56,658 nt of DNA from a virus. The notes below the pieces were generated by a model. That model saw only the letters and a program-made list of their open reading frames with translations. It had not been told where the DNA came from and searched no databases. Location of the stretch: positions 1-56,658 of the IMG/VR virus record IMGVR_UViG_3300035565_000019. One strand, given 5' to 3'. The first letter of the stretch is position 1; every line of letters starts with the position of its first letter. Position numbers and translations under genes: made by a program. Shown piece by piece: positions 1 through 8,756 of the stretch.

Positions 1-123
1 ACGAAGCCAATGAAGTTGTCAACCAGCGCATCGACAACGTGAAGTTCGTACTGAACAAAAAGTGGTTTATCAAGCGCGGCAAAGATGTGGATATTCAAGG
101 TTTGGTGCGCAACGTACCAGGTG
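1..123. repeat. Terminal direct repeat, left copy (circular closure)
   Basis: These 123 bases are identical to 56536-56658. Because the repeat lies inside one open reading frame (portal) and joining the copies restores that frame, it is best read as an assembly overlap of a circular or circularly permuted genome and not as a biological terminal repeat. The unique genome length is then about 56,535 bp. Confidence 0.95.
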
Positions 124-1013
124 GCGTGGTGTCGATGGATGATCCGGCTAATGATGTACGCGAAATTAGTTGGCCAGACGTCACACAGTCCGCATACGAA
201 GAACAGACGCGCATTGATAACGACTTGTCTGAGCTGCTCGGCAACTTCAGCCCTGCCCAGGTAATGGCAGACCATGGAATAAATGGACCGGCAAGGAACA
301 TGGCGATGCTGTCACAGTCTGCAGGTACGCTTGTTGAATATCTATTGCGTACATATGTAGAGACATTTGTGCAGCCTGTCTTGCGCCAGATTGTTATGCT
401 GGAACAAGAATACGAAACAGACCAGGTTATTTTGGCGCTTGCTGCAAAGAAGTCAAAGACCTTCCAGCGTTTCCACATGGACCAATTGACAGACCAGTTG
501 CTCAACCAGGAATTGACGTTGAATGTCAATGTTGGAATGGGCGCGACAGACCCTGGCACCAAGTTGCAGAAGTTCATGACAGGCGTCACATCATATGCGC
601 AGATTGTCAAACTTGCTCCGCCAGGACTTAATATGCAGGAAGTAGGCAAGGAAGTCTTCGGGCATCTTGGATACTCGGATGGCTCGAGGTTCTTCACCGA
701 TGATAATCCTGCCGTTGCCGCGCTCAAGGCGCAGATCGAGACCATGCATAAAGAAATGGGAGAGCTTGACAAGAAGGCCAAAGATAAGATGGCTGGCCAT
801 CAGACCAAGATCGCAGTCACACAAGACACTAACCAGACCAAGTTGCAGATTGCCCACTTGCACGAAGAGAACCAGAATCTCCGTGACTCCGTCATACATA
901 TGAGGGCTTTGGTAGAGGCACAGCAGAGCCAGACGCATGAAATGAAGACAATGGGCCTGCAGCATGCTCATGAAAGATCAATGCCGCAAAAAACGATGGG
1001 AGAAGCTAAGTGA
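1..1013 (+). CDS. Portal protein, C-terminal part (continues from 55224-56535)
   Basis: This is the 3' part of the portal gene that begins at 55224; position 1 is the second base of a codon and the frame runs to TGA at 1011-1013. The joined protein is 774 aa. The portal forms the dodecameric ring at one capsid vertex through which DNA enters and leaves. The last ~100 residues are rich in E, K, Q and H (for example around MHKEMGELDKKAKDK) and look like the alpha-helical barrel/coiled-coil tail seen in P22-type large portals. It is followed with a GTGA overlap by the next gene and sits just before the scaffold and capsid genes, the classical order. Confidence 0.85.
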   Translation, partial: EANEVVNQRIDNVKFVLNKKWFIKRGKDVDIQGLVRNVPGGVVSMDDPANDVREISWPDVTQSAYEEQTRIDNDLSELLGNFSPAQVMADHGINGPARNMAMLSQSAGTLVEYLLRTYVETFVQPVLRQIVMLEQEYETDQVILALAAKKSKTFQRFHMDQLTDQLLNQELTLNVNVGMGATDPGTKLQKFMTGVTSYAQIVKLAPPGLNMQEVGKEVFGHLGYSDGSRFFTDDNPAVAALKAQIETMHKEMGELDKKAKDKMAGHQTKIAVTQDTNQTKLQIAHLHEENQNLRDSVIHMRALVEAQQSQTHEMKTMGLQHAHERSMPQKTMGEAK

Positions 1014-1294
1014 GTAAGGTAACTGAAGAAAACGAGGCTTTGTATCGCAAGGCTGCTTTTGGCAAGATAATAGAAGACTTTCAAAGCTCAGATATTGGGA
1101 TCTACTTGATAAGGCGCGCAGAATCAGAGGCGGAACAAGCAATAGAAAAACTAAAAACTTGTGACCCTAAAGATGGAAAAGTGGTACAATCGCTTCAAAA
1201 TGAGGTGTGGAAAGCAGAATCCTTTCAGAAATGGTTGGCCGACGCTATTTTGGACGGGCTTCAAGCCCATAACATGATCGATAACGAGGAGTAA
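1010..1294 (+). CDS. Small hypothetical protein between portal and scaffold
   Basis: A 94-aa charged, helical protein with no family I recognise. It starts with GTG overlapping the portal stop codon (GTGA), so it is probably translationally coupled to the portal. It is rich in Glu/Lys, contains two Cys-free helices followed by a single TCDPKD segment, and has no membrane segment. Its position between portal and scaffolding protein suggests a head-assembly accessory, but this is inferred from context only. Confidence 0.75.
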   Translation: MSKVTEENEALYRKAAFGKIIEDFQSSDIGIYLIRRAESEAEQAIEKLKTCDPKDGKVVQSLQNEVWKAESFQKWLADAILDGLQAHNMIDNEE

Positions 1295-1299
1295 ATATT

Positions 1300-2349
1300 A
1301 TGCTTATAGCTAAATTTAAATTGCTAGGAATGAAATATCGTGCTGAAGATGATGGCGATTCTAGCGCTGGCAGCGGCGCTATAGGCACTGGCAATGATTC
1401 TCGTCTTACTTTGCTGGCGCAGATCAATGATGCAAATGATGCAGCCGCCGCAGAAGGCGGTGATTTATATGATGTGAAGGATGATGGTACTACTGAAGCC
1501 TTTGTCGTGCAGAAAGCAGATGGCACCAAAGAAGCACTGACAGATGAAGCCAAGCATGAACAGATAGTTGACCATGATGCAGACAAGATTGCGGCAGACG
1601 CTTTAGAAGAAACAATAAAAGAAGAAATTGCAGCATCACCAACAATCAAACACAAAATTAAAGTCAATGGTGTAGAACAAGAACTCACCTTTGATGAACT
1701 TGTAACACGTGCACAAAAAGTTTCGTCGGCCGATCAATATTTGGCAGAAGCAGCACGGTTACGCAATGAAGCAGCAACACAAGCGAAGCCACCCATAGCG
1801 GACGCTTCAAAGCAAGACAGCAATGAAGAATTGCTAGCCACTGCCCGGGCGATACAAATGGGCAGCGAAGAAGAAGCGGTAGCAGCACTGCAGAAAATAA
1901 TCAATAAAGGTCCATCCCAGGACGACCTTGCCAAGACTATTGACGAGCGGCTAACCTTCAATGAGGCAATTGCAAAGTTCCGATCAGACTTTAAAGATTT
2001 GGTCAGCGACCCACACCTGCACAAGATGGTATTGGACAGGGATGCAGAGCTGATCCGGCAAGGTGATCGTCGCCCTTATGACGAGCGCTATACTGCCGTA
2101 GGCACAGAAGTCCGTAACTGGGTGGCGAAGTTCAAGCCAGCCGTTGCTGACACTAAACCTGATCCTAAACCTGTCGTCGACAAAGCAGCTCGTAAAGCAG
2201 CAGCGGAAGGCGTACCCAAAGCAGCGGGCGGCAAAGTTCCGAATGTTGTAGATGAAGATAAAGAAGAGTCTAGCTCGGATGTTATAGCCAATATGGCTGC
2301 TTCCCGCGGCGGTCCTCAATGGATGCGTAGAGAGAAGCTATCAGCATAG
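1300..2349 (+). CDS. Probable scaffolding protein
   Basis: A 349-aa acidic protein directly upstream of the major capsid gene. The N-terminal third is Asp/Ala/Glu-rich and low in complexity, the middle holds a short beta segment (KIKVNGVEQELTFDELVTRA), and the rest is helical with a basic C-terminal tail (KPDPKPVVDKAARKA). An acidic, helical protein placed between portal and capsid matches the position and composition of phage scaffolding proteins, which chaperone procapsid assembly and leave before DNA packaging. No catalytic motif is visible. A minor capsid role cannot be excluded. Confidence 0.65.
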   Translation: MLIAKFKLLGMKYRAEDDGDSSAGSGAIGTGNDSRLTLLAQINDANDAAAAEGGDLYDVKDDGTTEAFVVQKADGTKEALTDEAKHEQIVDHDADKIAADALEETIKEEIAASPTIKHKIKVNGVEQELTFDELVTRAQKVSSADQYLAEAARLRNEAATQAKPPIADASKQDSNEELLATARAIQMGSEEEAVAALQKIINKGPSQDDLAKTIDERLTFNEAIAKFRSDFKDLVSDPHLHKMVLDRDAELIRQGDRRPYDERYTAVGTEVRNWVAKFKPAVADTKPDPKPVVDKAARKAAAEGVPKAAGGKVPNVVDEDKEESSSDVIANMAASRGGPQWMRREKLSA

Positions 2350-2393
2350 CACCGACTAGGTTGAGTCGTTAAAATCAATCAAGGAGAATTAAA

Positions 2394-3383
2394 ATGGCAG
2401 GTCAAGTGTGGGCAGTAAACAGTTTGGGCGGCTTTATGTATTCCCGCCAACTGTCAAACGTTTTGCGTATGGCGGTTCAACCGCTGGTGAAGTTTCGCCA
2501 GTTCTGCGACGTCCGCGACGCATCACAACAAGGTAAGAAAAAAGGCGACATCTTTACATGGGACGTCTTTTCTGACGTTGCGACTGCTGGCGGTGTGTTG
2601 ACTGAAACAAACACTATGCCAGAAAGCAACTTCACCATCGTTCAAGGTACTTTGACTATCACCGAGGCCGGCAATAGCGTGCCTTACTCTGGTAAACTGG
2701 ACAACCTATCCAAGTTCCCAGTGATGGAACTGGTACAGAAAGTCCTGAAGAACGATGCTGTGAAGACCTTCGACCGTTTGGCATGGGCGCAATTCAACAG
2801 CACCTTGCTTCGTGCAATTCCAGTAGCCGGCACTGATACTGCTGCGATCACGCTGTATACCAACGGCACCATCACAGGCACCAACACCATCGCCTATGGC
2901 AATGCGCACGCCAAATCGATTGTTGACCTGATGAAGGAACGTAATATTCCAGCATATCTGGGTGATGACTACTATGCTCTGGCATGGCCTACAACTCTGC
3001 GCACCCTCAAGAACAACTTGGAAACTATCCACCAGTATTCGGATACAGGCTTCAAGCTCATCATGAACGGCGAGATCGGTCGTTACGAAAATACCCGTTA
3101 CGTCGAGCAGACCAACATTGCCAAAGGCATAGGTACTACTGGTATTGCCACGGCAGCAGGCGGTGACATGGTTGGCTGGTCACAGGCCAAGTCTGACTGG
3201 ATTTTCTTCATGGGTAATGACACGGTGGCGGAAGCTATTGCGGTGCCTGAAGAGATGCGCGGTAAGATTCCGACTGATTTCGGCCGTAGCAAAGGTGTGG
3301 CGTGGTACTACTTGGGTGGCTTCGGAATTGTCCATACTTTGGCATCCAACGCTCGTATCGTCAAGTGGGATAGCTTGGCATAA
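2394..3383 (+). CDS. Major capsid protein, N4-gp56 family
   Basis: A 329-aa protein that forms the capsid shell. Recognisable family features are the start (MAGQVWAVNSLGGFMYSRQL), the RQFCDVRDA segment near residue 40, the E-loop-like stretch with KKGDIFTWDVFSD, the GNSVPYSGKLDNLSKF motif near residue 100 and the DVAG-like C-terminal part with KGVAWYYLGGFGIVH. Length is normal for HK97-fold N4-gp56-type capsids. The gene is preceded by a strong AAGGAG site (about 2380) and followed by a stable hairpin, both typical of the most abundantly made virion protein. Confidence 0.9.
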   Translation: MAGQVWAVNSLGGFMYSRQLSNVLRMAVQPLVKFRQFCDVRDASQQGKKKGDIFTWDVFSDVATAGGVLTETNTMPESNFTIVQGTLTITEAGNSVPYSGKLDNLSKFPVMELVQKVLKNDAVKTFDRLAWAQFNSTLLRAIPVAGTDTAAITLYTNGTITGTNTIAYGNAHAKSIVDLMKERNIPAYLGDDYYALAWPTTLRTLKNNLETIHQYSDTGFKLIMNGEIGRYENTRYVEQTNIAKGIGTTGIATAAGGDMVGWSQAKSDWIFFMGNDTVAEAIAVPEEMRGKIPTDFGRSKGVAWYYLGGFGIVHTLASNARIVKWDSLA

Positions 3384-3399
3384 AGTAACTCCAAACCAG

Positions 3400-3425
3400 G
3401 GCCAAGAGACCTTCTCCTCTTGGCC
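3400..3425 (+). terminator. Hairpin after the capsid gene
   Basis: GGCCAAGAG (3400-3408) pairs perfectly with CTCTTGGCC (3417-3425) around an 8-nt loop, 17 bases after the capsid stop codon. No T-run follows, so it may be a partial terminator, an mRNA 3'-end stabiliser or a processing site that sets capsid expression above downstream genes. A second small hairpin (TGCCT/AGGCA, about 3441-3457) lies before the next ribosome site. Confidence 0.6.
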
Positions 3426-3474
3426 GGTTACTGGATACAATGCCTGAGAGGTAGGCATAATAAGGAGATTCAAA

Positions 3475-4038
3475 ATGACTACAAAAAGTATGGGCTACGA
3501 TCATCCAGCTTACCAAGCTCGGCTGACACATGCCTTCCCCGCCCTTGCTGCTGGCGCTTCTGGTGCTACAAGTAAGTTTGTGGCGTTTACCGCGTTGACT
3601 GTATTCGCCTTGACAGCGAGTGCCGTTGCCACTGGCAGCTCTACGTATAACTTGTGGAACGGCTCGACGACTCAAACCGGTGTTGGCTGTGATACGGTGC
3701 AACTGATCCGTATCATGAACAACGCTGCATTGGGTGCTGCGCCGTCGCTGTCTACTGCAACATATGGCCCATTCTGCGTAAACAACACTGCATTGGGCGC
3801 TACTGGTATCACTACTGGTACTGTGACCAATTCGTCTGCGCCAGGATATACGAACTATATCCAGTTGTATGGCACAGGCACTACAGGCCAGCTGCAAGTC
3901 GGTAGCAACACGGCAAACGGCGGTATCCAAGTCAACCAAGGTGACCAGCTTTACATCTTGCGCGGCACTGATGCAACGGCAATCACTGGAGTGTCGCTGG
4001 AATACAGCATCACGCCTCTGGCCAACGTGTCTTACTAA
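3475..4038 (+). CDS. Probable capsid decoration or surface protein
   Basis: A 187-aa protein rich in Thr, Ser, Gly and Ala and poor in charged residues, as usual for beta-sandwich virion proteins. It follows the capsid gene with its own AAGGAG site. No enzyme motif is present. Position immediately after the capsid gene suggests head decoration, but the assignment rests on context and composition. The later genes at 7074 and 8338 have a similar composition (NNTA..LQ.., TG..T..TT) and may be related in fold. Confidence 0.55.
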   Translation: MTTKSMGYDHPAYQARLTHAFPALAAGASGATSKFVAFTALTVFALTASAVATGSSTYNLWNGSTTQTGVGCDTVQLIRIMNNAALGAAPSLSTATYGPFCVNNTALGATGITTGTVTNSSAPGYTNYIQLYGTGTTGQLQVGSNTANGGIQVNQGDQLYILRGTDATAITGVSLEYSITPLANVSY

Positions 4039-4049
4039 GGAGAATTAAA

Positions 4050-4427
4050 ATGAATGTAAAACCAAACTTGCCTTCGGGCAAAGGCCAAGTAGATAAAGGC
4101 CAAATGGCAGAAACCACCAAATTTGCCAAAGCATTTGAGCCTGTCGATGGTGGCATTGATGGTATGGGCGGCGTAGTAAATGATATTGGCGAAAAGTCTG
4201 GGTTTCAGGCTAGCACTGATGACTACATCGTTAAAAAAGGAATGGTGTATGGTGAGGCTGCAAAGTTGAACATCATGCCTCCAGGCATGGACATTAACGA
4301 CCAGCCATACCGCGACATTCGCGACATGCCTCTCAGATTGTATTCGAGTGGAATGAGCTTTCCTAACGATGGCTGGAATGCTGGCGATGTCTCAGAAGGT
4401 TACCCTTCCAAGGGCAGCCTAGCGTAG
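4050..4427 (+). CDS. Hypothetical virion-region protein
   Basis: A 125-aa hydrophilic protein with a Lys/Gly-rich start and a conserved-looking C-terminal half (PPGMDINDQPYRDIRDMPLRLYSSGMSFPNDGW). It has a strong AAGGAG-AATTAAA ribosome site and is last before a hairpin, so it belongs to the capsid transcription unit. I do not recognise the family. The YRDIRDMP stretch resembles a short folded motif and not a disordered linker. Confidence 0.6.
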   Translation: MNVKPNLPSGKGQVDKGQMAETTKFAKAFEPVDGGIDGMGGVVNDIGEKSGFQASTDDYIVKKGMVYGEAAKLNIMPPGMDINDQPYRDIRDMPLRLYSSGMSFPNDGWNAGDVSEGYPSKGSLA

Positions 4428-4437
4428 TAAAAACTCG

Positions 4438-4459
4438 GAAGGCGGCTTCGGTCGCCTTC
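4438..4459 (+). terminator. Terminator-like hairpin
   Basis: GAAGGCG (4438-4444) pairs with CGCCTTC (4453-4459) around an 8-base loop containing CTTCGG, an extra-stable loop sequence. It is followed by TCCTAATTCTT, a weak T-rich tract. It separates the capsid unit from the methyltransferase gene and probably reduces read-through. Confidence 0.6.
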
Positions 4460-4486
4460 TCCTAATTCTTGAAAGGAAGGTGATCC

Positions 4487-5008
4487 GTGGTCTTGCTTGA
4501 AACTATTGTTGGGCGCGATCATATCGCAGATATGTGCGGGATTGCGGCTGGCCTTCCAGAAGGTTGTTTTGTAGAGGTTGGCGTTTATAAAGGCGGCTGT
4601 GCCCAACAATTCGAGTTTCTTGCAGTGCAGCAAGGACGCAAGATGTTTGCGTACGATACATTTACCGGTATACCGTATCGCTGTGATAAAGACTCTCACA
4701 AGGTAGGGGATTTTAACGATACGTCTTACGAGGCAGTAAAGGCCGGGCTGCCCAATACGACAGTAGTGCAGGGTGTCTTTCCTGCCAGCGCTGTTGAAAT
4801 GCCGCCGATCGCATTCGTGCATCTTGACTGCGACCAATACCAGTCTATCAAAGATTCAGTAGAATATTTGAAAGATAAAATGGTAGAAGGCGGCGTGATG
4901 ATATTTGATGATTATGGCTGCTTGCCTGGTGCAACAGAAGCAGTAGATGAATTGTTTGGCGATAAGGTACAGCGCACCAAGCACAGCAAGGCAATAGTAA
5001 CCTTTTAA
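4487..5008 (+). CDS. TylF/MycF-like SAM-dependent O-methyltransferase
   Basis: A 173-aa class I methyltransferase of the TylF (macrocin O-methyltransferase) type. Visible features are the SAM-binding strand FVEVGVYKGGCAQQFEF (residues 27-43), the acidic end of strand 2 (FAYDTFTGIP), the metal/substrate strand VHLDCDQYQSIKDSVEYL and GGVMIFDDYG; the family binds Mg2+ through such Asp pairs and methylates sugar hydroxyls. GTG is chosen as start because GAAAGGAAGG lies just upstream. It is short for TylF enzymes (usually about 220-250 aa). In a virion operon it may methylate a sugar on the particle or host surface; the substrate is unknown. Confidence 0.75.
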   Translation: MVLLETIVGRDHIADMCGIAAGLPEGCFVEVGVYKGGCAQQFEFLAVQQGRKMFAYDTFTGIPYRCDKDSHKVGDFNDTSYEAVKAGLPNTTVVQGVFPASAVEMPPIAFVHLDCDQYQSIKDSVEYLKDKMVEGGVMIFDDYGCLPGATEAVDELFGDKVQRTKHSKAIVTF

Positions 5009-5018
5009 GGAGAAGAAA

Positions 5019-5387
5019 ATGTCATTAGCTGAAAAGTTTCAAATAACGACACCGTATATTGACGAGGGCAAGCCTGATGAAAAGTGGGTCACTCCAACAC
5101 ATCATCATGATGGCGTACCGCAAAGAGATGATAAATTTAATGTTTTGCCCATCGGCTACGAAGCCACAAGTGAACGCGATAAATTTGTCCATGGATTCGG
5201 CGGCAATACTGATGTCTCTGGCGGGCTTGAACCTGAAGTGTTCGTCAAAGGATTCAAGCGTCGCGATATGAAGGCTACTGACGACCAGTATGGTGGCGAG
5301 CATATCGATTTGTTCTATGGCGAAGCAGTAGACGAAAAGGGGCAAGTTGGTTTTGCTGAACGGAACAATTACCTCGACCGGTTATAA
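5019..5387 (+). CDS. Hypothetical protein
   Basis: A 122-aa hydrophilic, His- and Asp-rich protein of no recognised family. It contains THHHDG and RRDMKATDDQYGGEHIDLFYGE. It has an AAGGAG ribosome site and lies between the TylF-like methyltransferase and the fibre genes. The position in the late operon suggests a minor virion or assembly role only. Confidence 0.55.
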   Translation: MSLAEKFQITTPYIDEGKPDEKWVTPTHHHDGVPQRDDKFNVLPIGYEATSERDKFVHGFGGNTDVSGGLEPEVFVKGFKRRDMKATDDQYGGEHIDLFYGEAVDEKGQVGFAERNNYLDRL

Positions 5388-5390
5388 GCC

Positions 5391-5843
5391 ATGTCTCTGC
5401 CACAATCAGCCTATATTCATAAGACACAGCTGACAGATAATGACGGCTTTCAGTCTGAGAATGTAAATAAGGTCGCAGTTTATTACTGGGACTCTATAGG
5501 TCTTGCCTGGGTAAAAGGAACTCAGGCAAGCGGAGGAGGCGGAGGTGGTGCTGTAACAATTGCGGATGGCGCTGATGTGGCGCAAGGATCTACTGCTGAC
5601 GCAGCAATAATTGGAGATATTGCAGGCACGTTGTCTGCTAAGTTACGCGGTATCAATGCAACACTGCAAAAAATACCAGGACTTGCGTTGCCTATTTACG
5701 ATTATGTTTTACAAACACAAAGCGCAACGCAAGATGTTTGGGTGTTTAAGACAGGTGGCGGGGCAGGCACTACAGTAGCAACTGTAACGATCAATTACAC
5801 AGACAGCACAAAAGCAGTAATAACTAACGTGGCTAAAACTTAA
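5391..5843 (+). CDS. Fibre-associated structural protein
   Basis: A 150-aa protein with a hydrophobic/aromatic N-terminal domain, a poly-Gly hinge (SGGGGGGAV, near residue 50), the phrase ADGADVAQGSTADAA, and a beta-rich C-terminal domain ending in TVATVTINYTDSTKAVI. The ADGADVTQGATADAA-type phrase is common in phage neck and fibre proteins. It is the first of six consecutive surface-type genes with gaps of only a few bases. Confidence 0.55.
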   Translation: MSLPQSAYIHKTQLTDNDGFQSENVNKVAVYYWDSIGLAWVKGTQASGGGGGGAVTIADGADVAQGSTADAAIIGDIAGTLSAKLRGINATLQKIPGLALPIYDYVLQTQSATQDVWVFKTGGGAGTTVATVTINYTDSTKAVITNVAKT

Positions 5844-5844
5844 A

Positions 5845-6882
5845 ATGCCGTATACTTTTAACCCATTAACAGGGCAATTTGATTACTACCAGACCGCCAC
5901 TGGAGCGACAGGCCCGCAGGGGCCGGCAGGCCCGATGACATTCGGGCGTGACGGGGATGACGGAGAAGATGGTCTGTCTATAGTAGGGGCACCTGGCGCT
6001 CCGGCTACTCCGGGTAATGCTGCCTATGGCGAAATGGTGATTATCAACAATGCCACAGGGTTGGCAATGACCTTGCAAAACACCGCATATCAAGTGGTTG
6101 CAGGTTGGCAGGTTGATGACACGAATGGATTTACGTTCGCTGGGAGTGCTTTGACCACACAGACAGCGGGAGCGTTCTTCACAACTTGCTCGGTATCTGT
6201 CCAGAGTACATCATCGAATCAGGTTTATAACTTCCAGGTTTTTCGTAATGGGGTTGCAATTCCGGCCCACAATGCCTTATTAAAATTAACTAATAGTGCA
6301 GATATAAATTCAATAACAGTTGTCGGTACTATAGATGGAGTAAACAAGAATGACGTATTTACTCTGTGGGCAACTAATCAGACAAGTGCAGGTCAGACAC
6401 TTACGGTTTCTTATGCGAACTTTTCCATCACCGCGATACAAGGCTCGACAGGACAGCAAGGAATAGCGGGATTTGGCTTTGATGGTGAGCCGGGAGAAGA
6501 TGGATTCTCTATTGCTGGGGCACAGGGTGTTGCTGGAACCAACGGAACAATAGGCCGTGACGGATTGACGGTTATTGGTCAGGATGGGGTTGACGGGGAA
6601 GATTCATTCGCTTTCTCTATGCCTTTATACCCAGCGACTACTGTGGTAACTGGAACCACAGCTAGCCAAACTCCCGCTGTTGGAGTATCTTTGAATTATG
6701 CAAGGGAAGACCACACTCACGGTACTCCGGCAGCGGGAGCAGGAAGCAACTGGACGACTGTCAAGAACAGTGTTGGTGGGGCTGAGACTTTAACAATAGG
6801 TTCTGGATTTCAGTTTCTTTGTTGGAATAACTTTGTTAATAACAACATAATTAATAATAGTGGGGATATGGTGATTTTATGA
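5845..6882 (+). CDS. Collagen-like tail fibre or appendage protein
   Basis: A 345-aa protein with two short runs of Gly-X-Y triplets: GATGPQGPAGPMTFGRDGDDG from residue 20 and GFDGEPGEDGFSIAGAQG near residue 208. Between them is a beta-sandwich-like domain of about 130 residues. Collagen-like triplets form trimeric stalks in phage fibres and place receptor-binding heads away from the particle. The Asp-rich triplets (GRDGDDGEDG) could bind cations. The C-terminus overlaps the next start codon (ATGA), suggesting coupled production. Confidence 0.7.
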   Translation: MPYTFNPLTGQFDYYQTATGATGPQGPAGPMTFGRDGDDGEDGLSIVGAPGAPATPGNAAYGEMVIINNATGLAMTLQNTAYQVVAGWQVDDTNGFTFAGSALTTQTAGAFFTTCSVSVQSTSSNQVYNFQVFRNGVAIPAHNALLKLTNSADINSITVVGTIDGVNKNDVFTLWATNQTSAGQTLTVSYANFSITAIQGSTGQQGIAGFGFDGEPGEDGFSIAGAQGVAGTNGTIGRDGLTVIGQDGVDGEDSFAFSMPLYPATTVVTGTTASQTPAVGVSLNYAREDHTHGTPAAGAGSNWTTVKNSVGGAETLTIGSGFQFLCWNNFVNNNIINNSGDMVIL

Positions 6883-7070
6883 GTACCTACACTGCAACAG
6901 AGCAAGCTACTCCGGCAACACCCTCTGCCGGACAACAAACAGTTTATCCCAAAGTAGGAGGTCAATATGTTATAGATTCTGGTGGGCTGGAGAAGCAAAT
7001 AGTAGCAGGTCAAGGTTCTCCAAGTGGACCACTGATGCAATATCTTTATATTCAATTCGGGGGCATGTAA
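6879..7070 (+). CDS. Small structural-region protein
   Basis: A 63-aa Gly/Thr/Gln-rich protein starting inside the previous stop codon (ATGA overlap) and ending 3 bases before the next gene. It contains SGGLEKQIVAGQGSPSG and a C-terminal IQFGGM. The tight packing in a fibre-gene cluster indicates a real gene. It could be a fibre tip, clasp or connector peptide; I do not recognise it. Confidence 0.6.
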   Translation: MSTYTATEQATPATPSAGQQTVYPKVGGQYVIDSGGLEKQIVAGQGSPSGPLMQYLYIQFGGM

Positions 7071-7073
7071 AAC

Positions 7074-7472
7074 ATGGCAAATAATTACGCAGCACCAATG
7101 GTTCAGACTCCGGTTATCGGAGTTGCCTCAGTTACGACGGCCCTAACAACAAGAACAAACATTACAGGCACTACAGGGCTTGTACAGCTTACTGTCTTAA
7201 ACGCCACCCAACCAACCAAGGTTGATGCAATTGACGTGCAAGGTACTGCAACAGGGGCGGCTTGCCTTGTCTGGATATGGCTATACAACGGAACTACGTC
7301 ATATCTCTGGAATGAAATTGTGATGAATGGAGCAACAGGTTCTACTACAGTCGCGGGCGATAATAAGACATTGCCGTTATATAACTTTATTGTTCCTGCA
7401 GGATGGCAACTTTATGCCAGTGCAACAGTAACGCAAAACATGAACGTATATGCTCGTGGAGGCCAGTTCTAA
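7074..7472 (+). CDS. Beta-rich surface protein
   Basis: A 132-aa Thr/Val/Ala-rich protein with alternating beta-strand pattern (VQLTVLNATQPTKVDAIDVQGTAT, then LVWIWLYNGTTSYLWNEI). Composition and neighbours point to a small jelly-roll-type virion surface protein. A similar NxTA/TG pattern occurs in the proteins at 3475 and 8338. No catalytic residues are evident. Confidence 0.6.
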   Translation: MANNYAAPMVQTPVIGVASVTTALTTRTNITGTTGLVQLTVLNATQPTKVDAIDVQGTATGAACLVWIWLYNGTTSYLWNEIVMNGATGSTTVAGDNKTLPLYNFIVPAGWQLYASATVTQNMNVYARGGQF

Positions 7473-7473
7473 A

Positions 7474-8322
7474 ATGGCTAGTTTTGACGGACAACCTGCC
7501 CTTCAAAAAATTATGCGGATGATGGGCAAGTCTGGTGATATTGACATCATCAGTCAAGACCCTTCTCCGTTTACGTTCGGTTCTTTTAGCTTACTTACAT
7601 ACAGTAATAATGCTAATAATATTTGGGTTATTGCCGGTAACCAACCTGTTATGGGTTATTGGAAGCATAACTTTGATTTTGATACTCTAGGTAACGTACA
7701 AGGAAGAAATGAAGCAGATGCTTGTTCGTTGTGGTTGCTAGGCGAAGATAATACGATGCGGTACTTCGGAGCACCTACAGGTCCGAGATTTTCAACACCA
7801 ACATTCACTTTATACAAGACATTTAATTTATTGACAGGTGCCGAAACTTATGTTGGACCAGTCATACCGAGCCAGACAGTAGGTATTACAGGTACGACGA
7901 CAAATAACTCAGCGCAGGCTGGCGCGATTGGCGAAGTCATCTCAGCTACCATTGCAACTCCTGGAACTTCTCTTACTACAGCAACTCCAGCTAACGTAAT
8001 CACTACTCCATTCTTGGCTTTGACAGCAGGTGATTGGGATGTGTGGGGTGAGATATGTTTCTTGCCAGCAGCAACGACAAGCATTACGCAACTGGCTTTT
8101 GGTCTTAACTCTGTATCTGCAACGCTCCCAGCAGCTAACTCAGGGTTGGTACAAAACACTTTCACAGCATTTGTTCCTACCGCCATTCCTCAATGTGATA
8201 ATGTAACAGCGCGCAGAGTTTCCTTATCTGGAGCAACGACATATTATTTAGTAGCGCAAGCAGCATTTACAGTAAGCACCCTATCGGCATTTGGTACACT
8301 TTACGCAAGACGCAGACGTTAA
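7474..8322 (+). CDS. Tail fibre or surface protein with conserved beta C-terminus
   Basis: A 282-aa protein. The N-terminal ~130 residues are aromatic and may anchor to the particle (FGSFSLLTYSNNANNIWVI). The C-terminal ~140 residues carry the familiar fibre-tip pattern LTAGDWDVWGEICF ... RRVSLSGATTYYLVAQAAF ... GTLYARRRR. ATG at 7474, one base after the previous stop, is preferred over an in-frame ATG at 7450 inside the upstream gene. Trimeric receptor contact is likely for this domain. Confidence 0.65.
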   Translation: MASFDGQPALQKIMRMMGKSGDIDIISQDPSPFTFGSFSLLTYSNNANNIWVIAGNQPVMGYWKHNFDFDTLGNVQGRNEADACSLWLLGEDNTMRYFGAPTGPRFSTPTFTLYKTFNLLTGAETYVGPVIPSQTVGITGTTTNNSAQAGAIGEVISATIATPGTSLTTATPANVITTPFLALTAGDWDVWGEICFLPAATTSITQLAFGLNSVSATLPAANSGLVQNTFTAFVPTAIPQCDNVTARRVSLSGATTYYLVAQAAFTVSTLSAFGTLYARRRR

Positions 8323-8337
8323 TTAAAGGAGAAAAAG

Positions 8338-8745
8338 ATGGCATCAAATAAAGCAATACGCATAGGCCCGATTCAGTTGGGCACGACAACTACTACCAAC
8401 CTGTTCAATCCGCCTACGCTGACCGGCGGCGTGAATCCGCCCGCATTGAGCACGGCATCGTATGTCATCATCAGGCATATCCGAGTGACGAACAATACGG
8501 CTGGGGCATTGCAGTTTGCCACTTGGCTCGGAACAACGGGCACGAATGCAACGGCAGCGGCATTTGCGTTCCCCGGTATCGCGTCGGCAGGCACGCTGAC
8601 GAACGGTGTGTCTGTGGCGGCCAACTCGTATGTCGATTGGTATGGCGCGGTTCGCATGGATACGGCGGATTTCTTGGTTGGGGGTGCATTAACTTCTGCT
8701 ACCGGACTGACTCTGGAAATGGAAGGCGAGATTGGCGTAGCATAA
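8338..8745 (+). CDS. Surface protein with NNTAG motif
   Basis: A 135-aa beta-rich protein starting after AAAGGAG. The segment YVIIRHIRVTNNTAGALQFATWLG resembles a small beta-sandwich often met in phage head or fibre decoration proteins, followed by a WYGAVRMDTADFLVGG strand pair. Its third-position GC is visibly higher (CTGACCGGCGGCGTGAATCC) than in the preceding fibre genes, which may reflect separate acquisition. Confidence 0.6.
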   Translation: MASNKAIRIGPIQLGTTTTTNLFNPPTLTGGVNPPALSTASYVIIRHIRVTNNTAGALQFATWLGTTGTNATAAAFAFPGIASAGTLTNGVSVAANSYVDWYGAVRMDTADFLVGGALTSATGLTLEMEGEIGVA

Positions 8746-8756
8746 CAGGAGGCAGT

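Noticed and set aside
95-781. 228-codon - strand frame opposite portal
   Set aside because: Antisense of a well-conserved portal region; Ser/Cys/Trp-rich composition is typical of shadow frames.
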